A stretch of 64,000 nucleotides of DNA from NCBI RefSeq assembly GCF_905475465.1, contig NC_062256.1:8627662-8691661 (forward strand), written 5' to 3'. Below the pieces are notes generated by a model. It searched no databases. It saw only the letters and a program-made list of their open reading frames with translations, and was not told where the DNA came from. The stretch comes from Pieris napi. Taxonomy: Eukaryota > Arthropoda > Insecta > Lepidoptera > Pieridae. A program made the position numbers and the translations under genes. Numbering within the stretch: the first letter of the stretch is position 1; the number at the start of each line of letters is the position of its first letter. Below are positions 31,666 to 43,923 of the stretch, one piece after another.

Positions 31666-32207
31666 GAATTCAACTTTGTAGGAAGTTTGTGTAAAGGTTA
31701 AAGTTAAAATATTAAAGTTAACTTTTTGTTTGTTTTTTCCTTTTTGAGGTTAGAATATTATTTCTTGTTTCTAAACCGTATGTCCGTAACTGTCATATAT
31801 TTTAAAACATATAGAAACCTAAACTGTATACAATTTTATTATAAGTAACACCATTTTATTAAAATAAATAAATACATCATAGCTTCGTTTAGTACCAAAA
31901 ATGGCTATGATCCGCAATTCAGGCTTTTTCAAACCAACAATCATTAGTATTAGATTAACCTACACCCATTGTTTGTGCCAGATTTATTTAATTCTTAATT
32001 TTGCTGCCAGTACTTCTACGTGACGGCTTAGACATTTTCGGTTAATTCTTCCGTTCCAAAATCGGTTTAATACTTGTGTACATTTAGCTTCAGGATATGA
32101 TTTTTGGACCAAATACCAAGTCAAAGCTGTAGAATACACAGAAAGGAATTGTACGAATTTTACAAATTATATTAATTAATATTATATTAATTATATTAAT
32201 TATAGGA

Positions 32208-32423
32208 ATTGTAACCTTTTAGGACAGGGTCTCAGATTTCTGTAACTGTTTCATGATCATTTGTTTAATAGGCAAGTATAGGTAATCATCCGGCTATTTT
32301 CCGATACACGCCGGTATAACGAAGTTTTCCTTCACCGCGACACGTTGAATGTGGATTGTCTAGTCCATTAGTGGACTGCCGTACCTAGGACCTCAGGGGC
32401 GAATGTCTAGGCCAATACTGCTC
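32208..32423 (-). mobile_element. SINE family 1, decayed copy
   Basis: TAACCTTTTAGGACAGGGTC, then CTGTTTCATGATCATTTGTT, AATAGGCAAGTATAGGTAAT, GTTTTCCTTCACCGCGA, CCTAGGACCTCAGGGG and CTAGGCCAATACTGC follow the family in antisense. The B-box is mutated. Confidence 0.7.
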
Positions 32424-32879
32424 CTATGTACATAATGTGTACTTACAGCATTTTGTCTTGGTCTCAGATTTCTTCACGTTTTTTCGTCTTTCCCGAACAC
32501 ATTTGGGTCAAAAAAATGCCGGTTTCACTTCTTCATCCTACAGCTGCAGGTCGGTAAGTGGCGGAAAGTAAAGAAATCATTGGTATTTTTGACGTTTCCT
32601 AGCGTAGCCACAGAAGAAACTTCTTCGATACAAAAAGGGATTTTGCTGCGATATCGCGGGCTACTCGATTGTGAGGATTAGCGGTGCGCCTTCATAAGTT
32701 TTAAGTCCTTTTCACATGTGTATATCCTTTTAATAACATATTTTATAAATATTTGAGTGTCCTCATTTTAAAATGTTGAAGACCATAAATGAAATAATTG
32801 GGCAGAAAAATACAACTAGATTCGAACGCCCGAGTTCAAAGTTCTCTTATTAATTTAATTATTAAGCTTACGACATCAC

Positions 32880-33130
32880 ACACAGTACTAAATCTACTAA
32901 TTATTTTACAAAATCTTACATCTAAAATGTGTGACAATAGTAAACATAAGTTTCACAAAAAAAATAGAAATTAAAACATATACAAGATAATACAAGCACA
33001 CAATAAAATAAAATAAAATTATAGAAATTTGTTGGCACTTAAAGCAGAAAAAAAAGAAAAATCATCAGCATCACAATTCTTTCTCTAAAACCGATCAGCC
33101 CACTACCGAATATAGCTCCGGATAAATGTG
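32880..33130. repeat. Interspersed repeat shared with 60370-60610
   Basis: CAGTACTAAATCTAC, then TCTAAAATGTG, TATACAAGATAA, AGAAATTTGTTGG, and CCCACTACCGAATATAGCTC correspond in order to 60370-60610. It looks like an antisense LINE 3' end with A-rich interior. Nothing was recognised from 32424 to 32880 or from 33130 to 33770. Confidence 0.5.
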
Positions 33131-33769
33131 TTCAATCCGTTAAAATCGTATCCTATCCTATCTTAATCTATAGTAAAAACACTGTTATAGAACCACAATA
33201 TGTCCATAATTTAACCACATTACTCCAACTTTCAAAATGTATCGCATGAATTTGCAACCAACGTCAGGGGGCAGCGTGACCAAGCATGTTGCGTTAACTT
33301 GCCTTGGTCGTTATGCTAATAGGCCTTTGGCGTCAAGAAGCTTTGTACATACACAATTGTTACACGCGAATATCAATCGTATCCATAGTGAATAAAGCAT
33401 CTTTTCCCTCGACATATTTAGTTATGCTAAACCAATGTACGGAAGTAGTGTGCGTGTCGGCCCGCAATCGCAAGGAAATGGTTGACTACGTTTATGGCTA
33501 AGACGCCAGAGATTTACAACTTATGTACTGTAAGTACACGATAGTGGGCTTTAATAAAGCTTATTCTGTCACATTTCAGTTCCATAAATTTGAAATTGTA
33601 TCTCATAATTCAGTTCTCTCAGGAACACGCGCAGAAGTACACAATAAGTTTATAAAAAATATCAATTCCTTTTCATTGCGTCACGGTAGAATGCTAAGCA
33701 AATATTTGTAACAGAAAATTAGAGGGGTTTAGTTAGTATAGCGAGTTCCACAATCTGTACGGAGCTTTT

Positions 33770-34262
33770 TTTAGAACAAACGGCCAGAAGCCCAACTGAT
33801 GTCAATTGACACTGCCGTGCATGGACACTAATAATATCAGGATAGCAAGTACACTACCGGACGGTTCAGTGCAATGAGTTGTTATTATTCAGCTCAGGAA
33901 CAATTAACAAAAATCTAGACACAATACAACCCTTTGTCTTGGCATCGGCTTTCTGTCATGATTGTGTGTCCATGTTGGCAACTGCTTGTCGGCCTTTTGT
34001 GCCTGACAAACACTGTCAACTTAATAATCTGAGGGTAAGATTCTAACTCTGACAGGATCGCGAGTACTCTGCTGGACGGTTCAGTGCAATGAGGTGGTTA
34101 GTTGATTATTATTCAGCTCAAGAACAATAAACACAAACTTAAGAGGCAATACAATCCTTTGTTTTGGCACCAGCTTTCTTTCTTGATCGTTTGCCTGTGG
34201 TATTTGCCCACCTTCTGTGCCTGACAAACACCCGTCAACTTTATAATTCAAATCCTTGGACA
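33770..34262 (-). repeat. LINE tail fragment and local duplication containing SINE pieces
   Basis: A LINE tail fragment (CGGCCAGAAGCCCAACTGAT to CATGGACACT) is followed by two similar segments, about 33840-34045 and 34055-34262. Both contain GGACGGTTCAGTGCAATGAG, a TTATTATTCAGCTCA block, CAATACAA-CCTTTG, and TGCCTGACAAACAC from an antisense SINE. The period is about 220 bp. The 60-codon minus ORF at 34081 is part of this repeat. Confidence 0.65.
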
Positions 34263-34744
34263 CATGATTGCGTGCTTGATTTTGAGCAAGTGTTTCTACA
34301 CGAGGTTTGAGTGCAGGATCTCACAGTTGAATGCCGAACACCAATTCACTAACACATAGATTAGAGACAAAAAAAGGGTTTTGTCAAAACAGGATATAGA
34401 GTTGTCTCATGTTACTCGAAGCGTTGAAGAATTGCTTGCTTGCTCCTAAGAGGCTTCAATCAGTATTGATGATACCACAGCCTACAAATATAATAGGTAT
34501 CTTATTGTTCTGCACTTAGCATTTTCTTGGTCTATCGGATATACAAGTCTTCTATGTAATCCTCTTCACTGTATCTTTTCCATCTGTTTAATGAATATAT
34601 TGAATCGTGACTTATGTAATTATATTTTTTTGAAATTGAAAATATATTATTTTATGTATTTTAACCTAGCATTGTGAATTTGACTCTTAGTAGATTATTA
34701 TTTTCGTGTTGTAATTGTATAAGTCTACTATGTTTTCTGTTTTT

Positions 34745-34900
34745 TTTTTTAATTTTAAATTGACGTATTTCTATTTTATTTTTCCTTACTAGGTTTGCCT
34801 GGATTAGGGTGATTGTTAGCGATAAGGCCGTCTGTTGTCTTCTTAATTTATGGTATCTGAATGTAGTACCAAATATGTGTTTGATAAATAAATAAATAAG
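34745..34900 (+). repeat. LINE 3'-end relic (AGCGATAAGGCC hairpin family)
   Basis: GGTTTGCCTGGATTAGGGTG, then TTAGCGATAAGGCCGTCTGT and an end in GATAAATAAATAAATAAG. The left hairpin arm has been lost. Confidence 0.6.
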
Positions 34901-35378
34901 TTACGATACTGTCATAGGCGAGAGATAATAATTTTGATATCAAATCAATTAATCAGAGTCTATTCCAATATTAACACCATCTACTGGCGGATATTTGCAT
35001 TCTGAACTCTGCAACTTGACGTGGTAATAAAAATCTATGATATATTCGGTCTTATTTATGAACGTATATATAATAAATCAAAAAATATTTTGTGACGTTT
35101 ATCTATATTAAAAGAGACAATAGTGTGACAAAAGATTAAAGATGAAATTATCGCGTTAGGTGGCTGAAAGTGGCTGAAAGTGGAACTAAATAGAAATGGG
35201 CAGGCTATTTAATATTTGCCTAGCTGTTAGGTTTCTGATTGAACGGCTAATACAGCTAGTTGGTTTCTTATTCACTATATACCTACTTTAACACACAAAT
35301 CTTCCAAGAATTCTTTACTTACACTGTTAATTTTTACTATTATTATGTTTCTCTTTTTTATATTATTACATTTTTTTT

Positions 35379-35500
35379 GCGTCTGAGGCGCAAAATAACT
35401 GTTGTTATCTCTGGCAGATTAACCAGCGTTGTGGAACACGTCTGATTCACATAATGCTGAACCAGGGCCAGTTACACATTTAAAATGTACCTTTTTTATT
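35379..35500 (+). repeat. Repeat D, plus copy
   Basis: GCGTCTGAGGCGCAAAATAA, then TCTCTGGCAGATTAACCAGC and GAACCAGGGCCAGTTACA match 2239 and 4808. The left arm of the inner hairpin is deleted. Nothing was recognised from 35500 to 36060. Confidence 0.6.
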
Positions 35501-36059
35501 TCCATAATCTTTATATTTTTCATTATTACTTTGTGTGTTTATGTGTGTGTTACGTTAGTAATCAATGTTATGTCTATGTATATATACGTTTATGAATAAT
35601 TATAGTCATACCCTTAATGTTTTAGGAAACTGTTAAGAATCATTAAAGTAAATACGTTTTTGCGTGACCTACTAAGCAGAAAACTTTTGAGATTAAAATA
35701 TAAATTACATAATATAAAACATACAGTAATGTATTATGTAATGCTGATTGGTTAATAGTTAAGTAGCACAGTGAGGATTTATGTCAAACTTTTACTGTTA
35801 CTTTAAAATTCCTATCTTATATCTTGAAGTTCCAAATTCCTAATTGAATTTAAAATGTAAATCTATTTTGCTACTGTATAAAACCTATAATTAAGATTCC
35901 AGCTTTTTTAGTTCAGGAATTTTCATCCGCGTTGTCACACTGTGGTAAATGCATATGGTGTATCCATCTTCAAGTAGTACGCTATATTATTAAATTTTTC
36001 CTAATTAAAGAGTCCTCAAAGGCTTAAATAGATTAGGAATAGTATGAGAGTGTATACCG

Positions 36060-36190
36060 TACATCTACAACATCTACCTATATCTATTCCAATTTTTTCT
36101 TAAGTCAGAATTGTTTATGATCAACTTTAAATAGTCCGATGAAGAGTAATGGACCCAAGAGTGGTCCTTGGGAGATCCCTCAAAATTTTA
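36060..36190 (-). pseudogene. Possible reverse transcriptase core relic
   Basis: On the minus strand, GGATCTCCCAAGGACCACTC then TTGGGTCCATTACTCTTCAT resembles the PQGSxLGPLLF motif region of LINE reverse transcriptase, with frame breaks. The match is short, so this is weak. Confidence 0.3.
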
Positions 36191-36740
36191 GGTTATTAAA
36201 TAAATTCACGAAAACAAAAAAGGAATACAATATCTCAACCAAGTTACTAACACCTAATTAAGTTGGAGTTACAAAAGAAAAAACGCTTTCATAATTACAT
36301 CTTATTCTAAAAGAATCTTTCCTTGAAAATGAAATCAGTACGGAAACGTTTGCGGCTTGTGGTTTACACAAAGACTCGGCAATCAAAGTTTATTTGTATA
36401 GACACCAGATGGCGGGAGCTATTGCTGTAAAATTAAAAATATGAAACCCTTTATTACATGTAATACAATGAATTCAAAGTAATTATTAATAATCTCACGT
36501 TTTTATATTTTTTATACGTTTGTAAGTCAATTAAATAAAAGTTCCTTAACACATGTGATTTGTGTCACTAATAATATCGAAAGGTTTCACTGGACAAGTA
36601 AATTCAATTACACCATATTAATTTTATTTTAAAATTTCACTAGCAAATTTATTTGAAGCTGATCATAGTTTTGGTTTGTAGTTTATGGCGGCATCTTTTG
36701 GCTGTAACTAGTGAACTGCTACAATAAAATAAAAAAACAA

Positions 36741-37019
36741 TCAGTGGCGCTAAAACTTTTTTAGGTCTAGAAAGATTTCTGTATCTGTTTCAAGATGTTT
36801 GTCAATCTAATAGGCAAGTAGGTGATCAGACTCCTGTGCCTGACACACGCCGTCAAACTTTTTGGGTCTAAGGCAAGCCGGTTTCCTCAGGATGTTCCTC
36901 ATCGTTTGAGCGAATGTTAAATGCACACATAGAAAGAAAGTCTGGTGCATAGTTGGGGTTCGAACCTACGACCTGAGGGATGTGAGTCGCACGGTGAAGC
37001 CAGTAGACGAACACTGCTC
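36741..37019 (-). mobile_element. SINE family 1, near full-length copy
   Basis: The minus strand reads GTCTACTGGCTTCACCGTGC, GACTCACATCCCTCAGGTCG, TAGGTTCGAACCCCAACTAT, then GAGGAAACCGGCTTGCCTTA, TGTGTCAGGCACAGGAGTCT and GCCACTGATTG. A-box and B-box are still readable. Confidence 0.85.
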
Positions 37020-37343
37020 TAGTTTTATTATTATTAATTATTAATTAACGTTTCGACTTATCGATAAAAAGATAAAAAGGTTGAGTTTTATAATATATGT
37101 GTGTGTAGGACGATGTTGTCTCTAAGAACACTCCAAGTTGCCAGTGATTTAAAAATAATGACATAAGAGTAATTCAGTTAATATCACATAATTTTTTAAA
37201 CGGGAAATATTTGTGTACCTAATAGATTGGCTATTTATGAGTCACATAATATAATTAAATGGTAATTTACGACTTTCACACCATGCGTTTACGACACAAA
37301 GATGGTCTTTGTGGTTCGATTGTTATTGGGGTAATACATTAAT

Positions 37344-37361
37344 AGGTAGCGGTTGCTACCT
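37344..37361. other. Perfect short hairpin AGGTAGC-GGTT-GCTACCT
   Basis: The 7-bp arms are exact and the loop is GGTT. It lies in otherwise unique sequence. Nothing else was recognised from 37020 to 38040. Confidence 0.5.
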
Positions 37362-38083
37362 GACACTCAAATAATTATTATCAAGTCGTCCGTTCCGGTT
37401 ATCCGTGAATGCGTCCTGGAGAAAAATCTTTTTAACTTTCCATTTAATAGGATGTTCAATTGTACAACTTTAAACAATTGAATTGACAAATTAATTACGT
37501 TAATTAACCCGTTTTGCTTTAAATAAAATAAATCTTACAGTTGTAATTGTTACGCACACATTAAAAAAACAATTGTACAAACAAACATAACATTTAATCC
37601 ATATTAACAGAAATATGGTCACAAACTTTTTTATTCATTTAATTTCTTACCTCAAACGATTCCCAAATCTTACACATTGTAATGGACATGTACTTAAAAT
37701 GAATGAACACATTTTTATTTATTTATAAATAAAAGTAAGTACAAGTTTAGGTATCCCTTTGACAGGTACAGAGCTATCTATGGCTTCATCATCACAGCCG
37801 TTGGTTTACAGCGCCTTATCATCACCTAGGCACAACGTAAGAGAGTCAGTGTAAATAATGTTACATTGAACATGCAACAACAACATCTCTTAGAGATAAA
37901 TTCAAGGAAATTAATATACTTACCTTTCCCTCGCAATATATTTTTGAAAATATTATGTATGTATACAAAAATAGTGATAAGTTTACTAGAATAGAACATA
38001 CGCACAATGTTAATACGCGGAACAAACGCAGGCTGCAATTTCCCCGTACTAGACTATCTTAAGTTAGTAATTCTTTTTTGGGG

Positions 38084-38400
38084 AAAGGGATACTCTTCTT
38101 TAATAAAATCCCAGAGGCTCTTTTATCTCTGCCTTTCAATAAATTTAAGAAATGTATTAAAATAAAGCTGTGTAAAAAGGCTTACTATAAAGTCAACGAT
38201 TATCTAGTTGATAAAAGGGCCTGGGACTAGTGCTAGACAGGCTACTTCTAATTAATTTGCGATATTTGTTTTAAATAAGTGTTGTTTGATGATTTGCTGT
38301 TTTAAAAGAGTACCGAGAGTTTTTTACGCCGGCTTTTTCTCTCGGCCTACACCCTCTGTCTTCTTTGCCGATGAGTAGGGATGTCTACAAATTCAAATTT
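38084..38400 (+). pseudogene. LINE ORF2 C-terminus with 3' UTR
   Basis: The frame from 38084 reads KGILFFNKIPEALLSLPF, then NKFKKCIKIKLCKKAYYK, VNDYLVDKRAWD and stops at 38228-38230. The pattern G...YNKLP..I..LP...FK...K..L..KAYY...E(F/Y)L is the conserved end of CR1/Jockey-type LINE ORF2. The 3' UTR continues with TACCGAGAGTTTTTTACGCC and GATGAGTAGGGATGTC, the block also found at 5664-5765. The copy is 5'-truncated and so inactive. Confidence 0.75.
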
Positions 38401-38419
38401 TTATTTCATGAATCCAGAA

Positions 38420-38665
38420 TCCAGTGGTGCTAGAACAATGGGTAATCAGATTGCATCCGTATCTTTGATATTTTTCATTTCAAAGACAAGTTGATGATCA
38501 GCCTTCTATCTGTCATATGTCGTAAATTTTTGAATTCGGGACATGCCGGTTGCGTGTGGTAACGTCCTTGCTCCATCCTCGGTTACCGTACCGCACATAG
38601 ACAGAAAGTCCATTAGTGCTGGACCTCAGAGATTAGAGTCGCACGATTACTAGGCCAACACTGCT
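38420..38665 (-). mobile_element. SINE family 1, decayed copy
   Basis: CCAGTGGTGCTAGAACAATG, GTTGATGATCAGCCTTCTAT, GCACATAGACAGAAAGTCCA, TTAGAGTCGCACGATTACTA and GGCCAACACTGC are in antisense family order. The B-box is deleted. Confidence 0.75.
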
Positions 38666-38667
38666 TA

Positions 38668-38785
38668 TTTATTTATTAACACTTCGTTGCATAACAATAT
38701 AAAATTTTTACATAATTAATGGCGGCCTTATCGCCTTTCGAGCGATCTCTTCCAGGCAACCACTGTGAGAAAAGAAAAAAAATGT
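38668..38785 (-). repeat. LINE 3'-end relic (AGCGATAAGGCC hairpin family)
   Basis: AACACTTCGTTGCATAACAA, then GGCGGCCTTATCGCCTTTCG, then AGCGATCTCTTCCAGGCAAC is a clean antisense copy. It abuts the preceding SINE, so one probably inserted at the edge of the other. From 38790 to 39795 nothing was recognised. Confidence 0.65.
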
Positions 38786-39798
38786 ATTAAATTAGATAAA
38801 GTAGGCAAGAAGTGCAGAAATACATATTAAATATAGTTATTAAGAAGAAAAAAAAACTAAACAGAAACAAAAAAACTAACTAAACTAATAAAGGATACAT
38901 GAAAAATACAAAGTAAAAAGCGCACATGAAGCATAATAATTTAATTTAAGATCAGTCTCACGTCAGTTAGTAGGAAAATTAGGGATACGATGTGGACACT
39001 GGACAGGTAATGTTTGTACTGAATAAATTTAAATTGCTTTTTCATTGACATTGAGGCAAATCTAATATCCTCAATAAGAACCTCATTGGAAAGGACCTTA
39101 ATTATACTGATAAAGCCTGTTTTCGAATCTCGTAAAATTATAATAGTGGGCACCTGTCTATCAACCCTTTAATATCCGACCGTTTTAAAATTCTAAGCGC
39201 CAGACAAAATATCGCAAGGTGTGCATTAGAATATGATTAGCAGCTTGTCAAAATTTGAGGGAATTGAGTAGCTGTTATAAATAATTAATCGATGCAGTTT
39301 TGTGTAGTTAGAATGTTTACGAAACATCTTTGTAATTGCAGACTTTAAAATGAATGTGCAAATATTTTATTACCTTAAAGGTTTTCGATTCGACGGGTAT
39401 TTTTTAGGTGTTGTATGTTTCAAATAGTTATCTATCTATCTTATGGTCTCAAATGAGTTAGCTTTGTAATGAATAGGTCCTCTAAAAGGGTATTTTGCAA
39501 TTAGTTTTCAGGAACAACTAATAATGTCTCATGAGAAATCAAAAATCTTAAACTTGCGCAGGTAATGATTTAATTATAGTTGCATCCATTTAATTATTAG
39601 AAATACTACTATTTTAACATATAAGTTAGTGGTGTTTTTACACTATTAACGAATTATGTGGTAAAGAATATGTGCGCATGTGTATTTAAAGTAATGCGCG
39701 TACTCCTTACTTATCATTTTGCGGGATGATATATTTTGTTTTAAATTCATGTTATTATTATTAAATACTTAAGATGTCATGTGGAACATGGTGTAATG

Positions 39799-40000
39799 GT
39801 TGCAGCTCCTTACAAACGTTGTATAAAAAAATGGCGATTAAAAAGAGTGGCGGAGAGTTTATTGCCAGTTCTTCTCTTCCGTTCTACGCCCTTGATTTGA
39901 GAACTGGCAGTAAATGTAAAATTAGAAGCATTAATATGTATTTCTTTACTTACGAGTCATAAGTGTACATTATGTTACCTACATGATTAAATGATTTTTT
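39799..40000 (+). repeat. Single copy of the repeat triplicated at 25681
   Basis: GTTGCAGCTCCTTACAAACG, then AAAAATGGCGATTAAAAAGA, GTGGCGGAGAGTTTATTGCC and AGTCATAAGTGTACATTATG run sense to the family. The frame MAIKKSGGEFIASSSLPFYA is shared with the other copies. A decayed relative is at 52490-52640. Confidence 0.75.
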
Positions 40001-40984
40001 TTTACTTTACTTTACAGTTAACTTTACTTTAAGAATCTTACTTAATGATAATAGTTATAATCCATTTTTCCAATTGGCTACTATATTCTTAGATGAAAGA
40101 TCTGTGAGAAAATGTGAATTAAAAGACTGTATTAAAGCGAGATTTTAAAATTGTTTTGTACCCGAGTTTTTTCGTAGTTGAAATTTGTATGCTTGCTATT
40201 AATAAGCACATACAACGGAGAGACGGTAGTCGACTCCGAAGTAATGCTGCAAAGCCTCCACTATTAAAAAAAGTAAGACCTGGTTTGTCCCAACTTCACA
40301 CTTCACATACTTTTCAAAGTTATTTTCACAAAAAATCTTTACGAGTATAATATTAGTTTTAAAATTAAGTTCAGTGCAATTCTAATAACCGTATAAATTT
40401 GTAACCAAAACTTCTTAAACCCTAAAAACTCATCATTTCCATAAAATTAACAAACCATACTATTTTATCGTAATTAAAACAAAGTGGCCGATTAAAACTT
40501 ATAAATATTCCGACGATATGTTTGATGATAGGAATATGTTGATCGTGTAGATTGTCCCGATATTCCCCTAACAAATTCCGATACGCCGGGGGGTGCTAAA
40601 TCGTCCGAATAAGAAATTTGCATATGATTGCATTATGTTTAAGTAACGATGAAAATGATATGTTTGTTAATTAATTGGTTTTAATTCGCGATAGCATATG
40701 TTTTAACTGTCTTACGCGTTATCACTTTTATTTATTCTAATATTTAAATATAAGTTTGTAGAGGGTAATATATTTTTTCATGTGTCCTTTTTTTTATTGT
40801 TATTATTTTATTGTCTCCGTGTTTTTAAGAAAAATAATTGTGTTTAGCAATTATCAAAATAATATATCAACCATTATGACAAACTGTTTATAGTTACTTT
40901 CAATGATTTTATAGATACTAATAGATAAGAATAGAATAATATATAATATATTAAAGCTACACTGATCAATCTTTTTAAATTTGT

Positions 40985-41100
40985 TTTCATTTGCAATTTC
41001 ATTTTATTCATTATTTTTATTATTCCTATGTAGGTTAAGAACATTGTAAATACTGTATATTTGATTGTAATTATTAATAAATGGTCTTTATATTATTTTA
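40985..41100 (+). repeat. LINE 3' tail (AACATTGTAAATACTGTATA family)
   Basis: TTATTTTTATTATTCCTATG, then TAGGTTAAGAACATTGTAAA and TACTGTATATTTGATTGTAA match 62345-62412 in reverse and the tail at 14500-14600. Nothing was recognised from 40001 to 40980. Confidence 0.5.
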
Positions 41101-41524
41101 TGATACTTGTAAAGTTATAAATATATTATTATATAGTTATAAAAAGGCTACTTAAGGACCGATTTGGTCGCCAAACTCTAAGAAAGTACATGGTTTCTTT
41201 CCATTTTTCGTCATCGTTTCTTGAAGTAGGGCGAATGGAAAAAATATTTGATGGAATTGAGTAGTTTATGTATCTTATCTGCTTAACAATGCATATTAGG
41301 TAGGCACAATATATCAACCTCTGGATAGGTAGATTTTATTCTGTTATATTCGCGAAGAACTGAATCAGAGGTGCCTAAACTCCTATTTTGGTTTTTGAAG
41401 ACGGAATTTAGAAAATTCTGCTGCCCCCACACAATAAGATAACCCATTAATTGGAACAGTGGATTGATCTAAGCGTCATTTGTTGTAATAAAAAATACAT
41501 TTCTTTATGCCTAACACACACCAA

Positions 41525-41774
41525 GGGAGCGTTCAAGTATTACGTAACGAATTTTGGGGGAGGGGGGGTCCTATTGTTAATATTATTAGCCGTTATTGTT
41601 AATATTATTTTCGACTTTCCAGTACTTTTACACTTTAATGGTAACTTTTAAGTATAAAGAGTCACTTGGTGGTCACGAAACGTTTACTTGGGTACAGAAA
41701 AACGTAACGGCGCGTTAAATGGGGGGGGGGGGGTCAAAAATCTCCAAAAATTGCGTGACGTAATACTTGAACGC
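41525..41774. mobile_element. MITE with GCGTTCAAGTATTACGT ends and internal G-runs
   Basis: The left GCGTTCAAGTATTACGTAAC and right GTGACGTAATACTTGAACGC are inverted repeats of about 30 bp. Next to each lies a G-run on the plus strand (41560-41573 and 41721-41734). The body is AT-rich and non-coding. No target duplication is obvious. The superfamily is not determined; the same type of end occurs in small elements of many animals. Confidence 0.7.
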
Positions 41775-41829
41775 ACATACAAAAAAGTAAACTAATAATG
41801 ATATTAAAGTCTTCACTGTCGTATTTCTA

Positions 41830-42592
41830 AACGGTTCTGATATGCAAATAGCGAACGACATTCGAATACAAAAAGCTCGAGCGCGGTGGCAGCAAGTAAA
41901 TCAATCGATCAACGACGGAAACACTGGTTGGTATACGTCTTCATTGTGTTCATTAGTGTCGTCGGGGAAGTACGACACCACCTGCCTTGGAGAATGTCCG
42001 GTATTTTACGAATTGGACAGGTCTATTCGGAAATGCGTGTAACGGAATCGCATACAATTAAATTCATTTACAATATTATGTTTAATATTATTGAAGTGAA
42101 ACTTCTTTATCGGGGTTGGAAAAAAATTTAGTGTAACATTTATTCGTTACGCGTCACATTTTTCGGTTACGCGCCATGTTGTTTTTTGAAGTCAAACTTC
42201 TTTATCGGCGTTAGAATGAATTTTTTATCGACGTATGGGAGAAATTTTGTAGCAAATCGTCACGTTTTTCGGTTACGCGCCATCTTTTTCTTGTCCCTAC
42301 CACGGTTGATCCGAAGAGATTCGAAGCCATTAATAAAAAAAATATATAACAACGATAACAATGATAGTAATAATTCTATTACAATTAATGAAATTCTGTA
42401 ATAATCTTAGTAGTAATAAGGTAAAATGAAATAATTGTATTTGTATTCATGTCTATGATAATAAAAGCCTTTTGTTAAACTTTATTTAACCAATTTCGTT
42501 AGGTTGCATATAGTAGATCATTTTTCGAAAAATAAGGTCATAAAAAAGTTTCACTTCTTACGTGTGTACACCTAGTACACGCACACATTTTT
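41830..42592 (-). mobile_element. Family P element, longer copy
   Basis: The minus-strand left end is at 42592 with TGTGCGTGTACTAGGTGTAC and ACACGTAAGAAGTGAAACTT. The right-end palindromes are at 42188-42200 (GAAGTCAAACTTC) and 42094-42106 (GAAGTGAAACTTC). Between them GGTTACGCGCCAT is repeated at about 42165 and 42275. The flanking 41830-42062 has higher GC and two overlapping ORFs (66 and 81 codons) with GAATGTCCGG...GAATTGGACAGG. These could be part of a longer family member. I do not recognise the peptides. Confidence 0.5.
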
Positions 42593-42626
42593 TGTTGTTG
42601 CAAGGAATAATATTATTGAAATTGAC

Positions 42627-42870
42627 GACTCATTGGTCCAGTGGTTAGTACCCCTGATTGCGAATCCATGGGTCCATCCATGGTCATGAGACGAACATCG
42701 ATGTGATGTGCTTTTGGTGTTGTGCTTAGGTCTTGGGTGTTTAAATATGTATTTATATGTCTATCTATCTATAATATGTATGTATATCCGTTGCCCAGTA
42801 CCCATAACACAAGCTTCACCAGCTTAGCGTGGGACTAAGTCAATTGGTGTGAATTGTCTTTAAAAAAAAA
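42627..42870 (+). mobile_element. tRNA-derived SINE (family 2, Metulj-like)
   Basis: The head CATTGGTCCAGTGGTTAGTA and ATTGCGAATCCATGG is tRNA-like with a readable A-box. The body has TAGGTCTTGGGTGTTTAAAT and CAGTACCCATAACACAAGCT, then AGCGTGGGACTAAGTCAATT and an A-run at 42862. This is a different family from the common SINE, and resembles SINEs reported from butterflies. The name is inference from memory. Confidence 0.65.
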
Positions 42871-43131
42871 AAGAAAATGCAGTATTTACCGTAAGAGCAA
42901 GTGGGATTTGATACCACGAGCTCAGACCCGAATCGCGTGCTTAACAACGCTTTAACTTGCTTATATTACCAGTTAAATGTCTTAAGGTAATTAAATATAC
43001 ATAAAGTCATATAACGCATACAGTGTGACGATCAGGTCGATCTTTTAATTACAATAGCTTCACGGCTATTTAATATTCAATTTTATATATAAAAGGGATC
43101 TTGGTAACACAATAATCACTATGTACTCCTG

Positions 43132-43490
43132 TATATAGATTATAAAGGAAAGCGCTTTTTTATTTCATTTCTACATACAAGTCGTATTTACTGTGTGTTT
43201 GTTTATATTAAATGAGTGTGCTGAGTGTAATATTACCGTTTTATAGATGACAACATATTATAGTAAAAAAGTAACAATTTTTTTTTTAAAGAACTGTTAG
43301 AAGATATGGGTTCCTAAATATAGATTATAAAGGAAACCGCTTTTTTTGATTTCATTTCTACATAGAAGTCGTATATCTAGAGTGTGTTTGTTTATATTAA
43401 ATGTGTGTGCTAAGTGTAATATTACCCTTTTTTGGATTGGAAAAAAGTAACTTTTTTTTTGAAAGAGCTGGTAGAAGATATGGGTTCCTA
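43132..43490. repeat. Tandem duplication, about 185-bp unit, two copies
   Basis: Both units begin ATATAGATTATAAAGGAAA and pass through TTTCATTTCTACATA, GTGTGTTTGTTTATATTAAA, and GAAGATATGGGTTCCTAAAT. Starts are about 43132 and 43317. They differ by small indels in T-runs. The sequence is not seen elsewhere in the window. Confidence 0.85.
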
Positions 43491-43714
43491 AATCTTACAC
43501 GTTATAATGAATAAACACAATTTAAATTTTAAATTTAAATTAGTTCGAAAATAAACATTTAGTTTATGAAAAAAAAGCCAAGAAAATAGGTATAAATTAT
43601 ATTAGTTCGCATAGCTGGCATGGTTCTCTTTTCGCAAGACGCTGTCAACTTGATGTGGCACTCTGCTTAGTTATTAGCAGAGACTATCAGAAACAGACAA
43701 GGAGTTTATTTTGT

Positions 43715-43830
43715 TATAACAGGGGGCAAACGGGCAGGAGGCTCACGAGATGTTAATGGACACTCTCAATGCCAGAGGACTCGCGAGTGGGTTACAGGCC
43801 TTTTAAGTTATTTTCTTGAAGTACCTTAAG
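43715..43830 (-). repeat. LINE 3' tail fragment (GGCCGGCAACGC family)
   Basis: AGGGGGCAAACGGGCAGGAG, then GGCTCACGAGATGTTAATGG, then CGAGTGGGTTACAGGCCTTT and TTCTTGAAGTACC follow the antisense tail, with an internal deletion. Confidence 0.75.
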
Positions 43831-43923
43831 TATTTTAGGTAGTATGTAATGATAGCAAATGAAATTATGATACAAATAACGTATCCAACGTTTAAATAGC
43901 TGGATGTAAATAAAATAAAAAAA

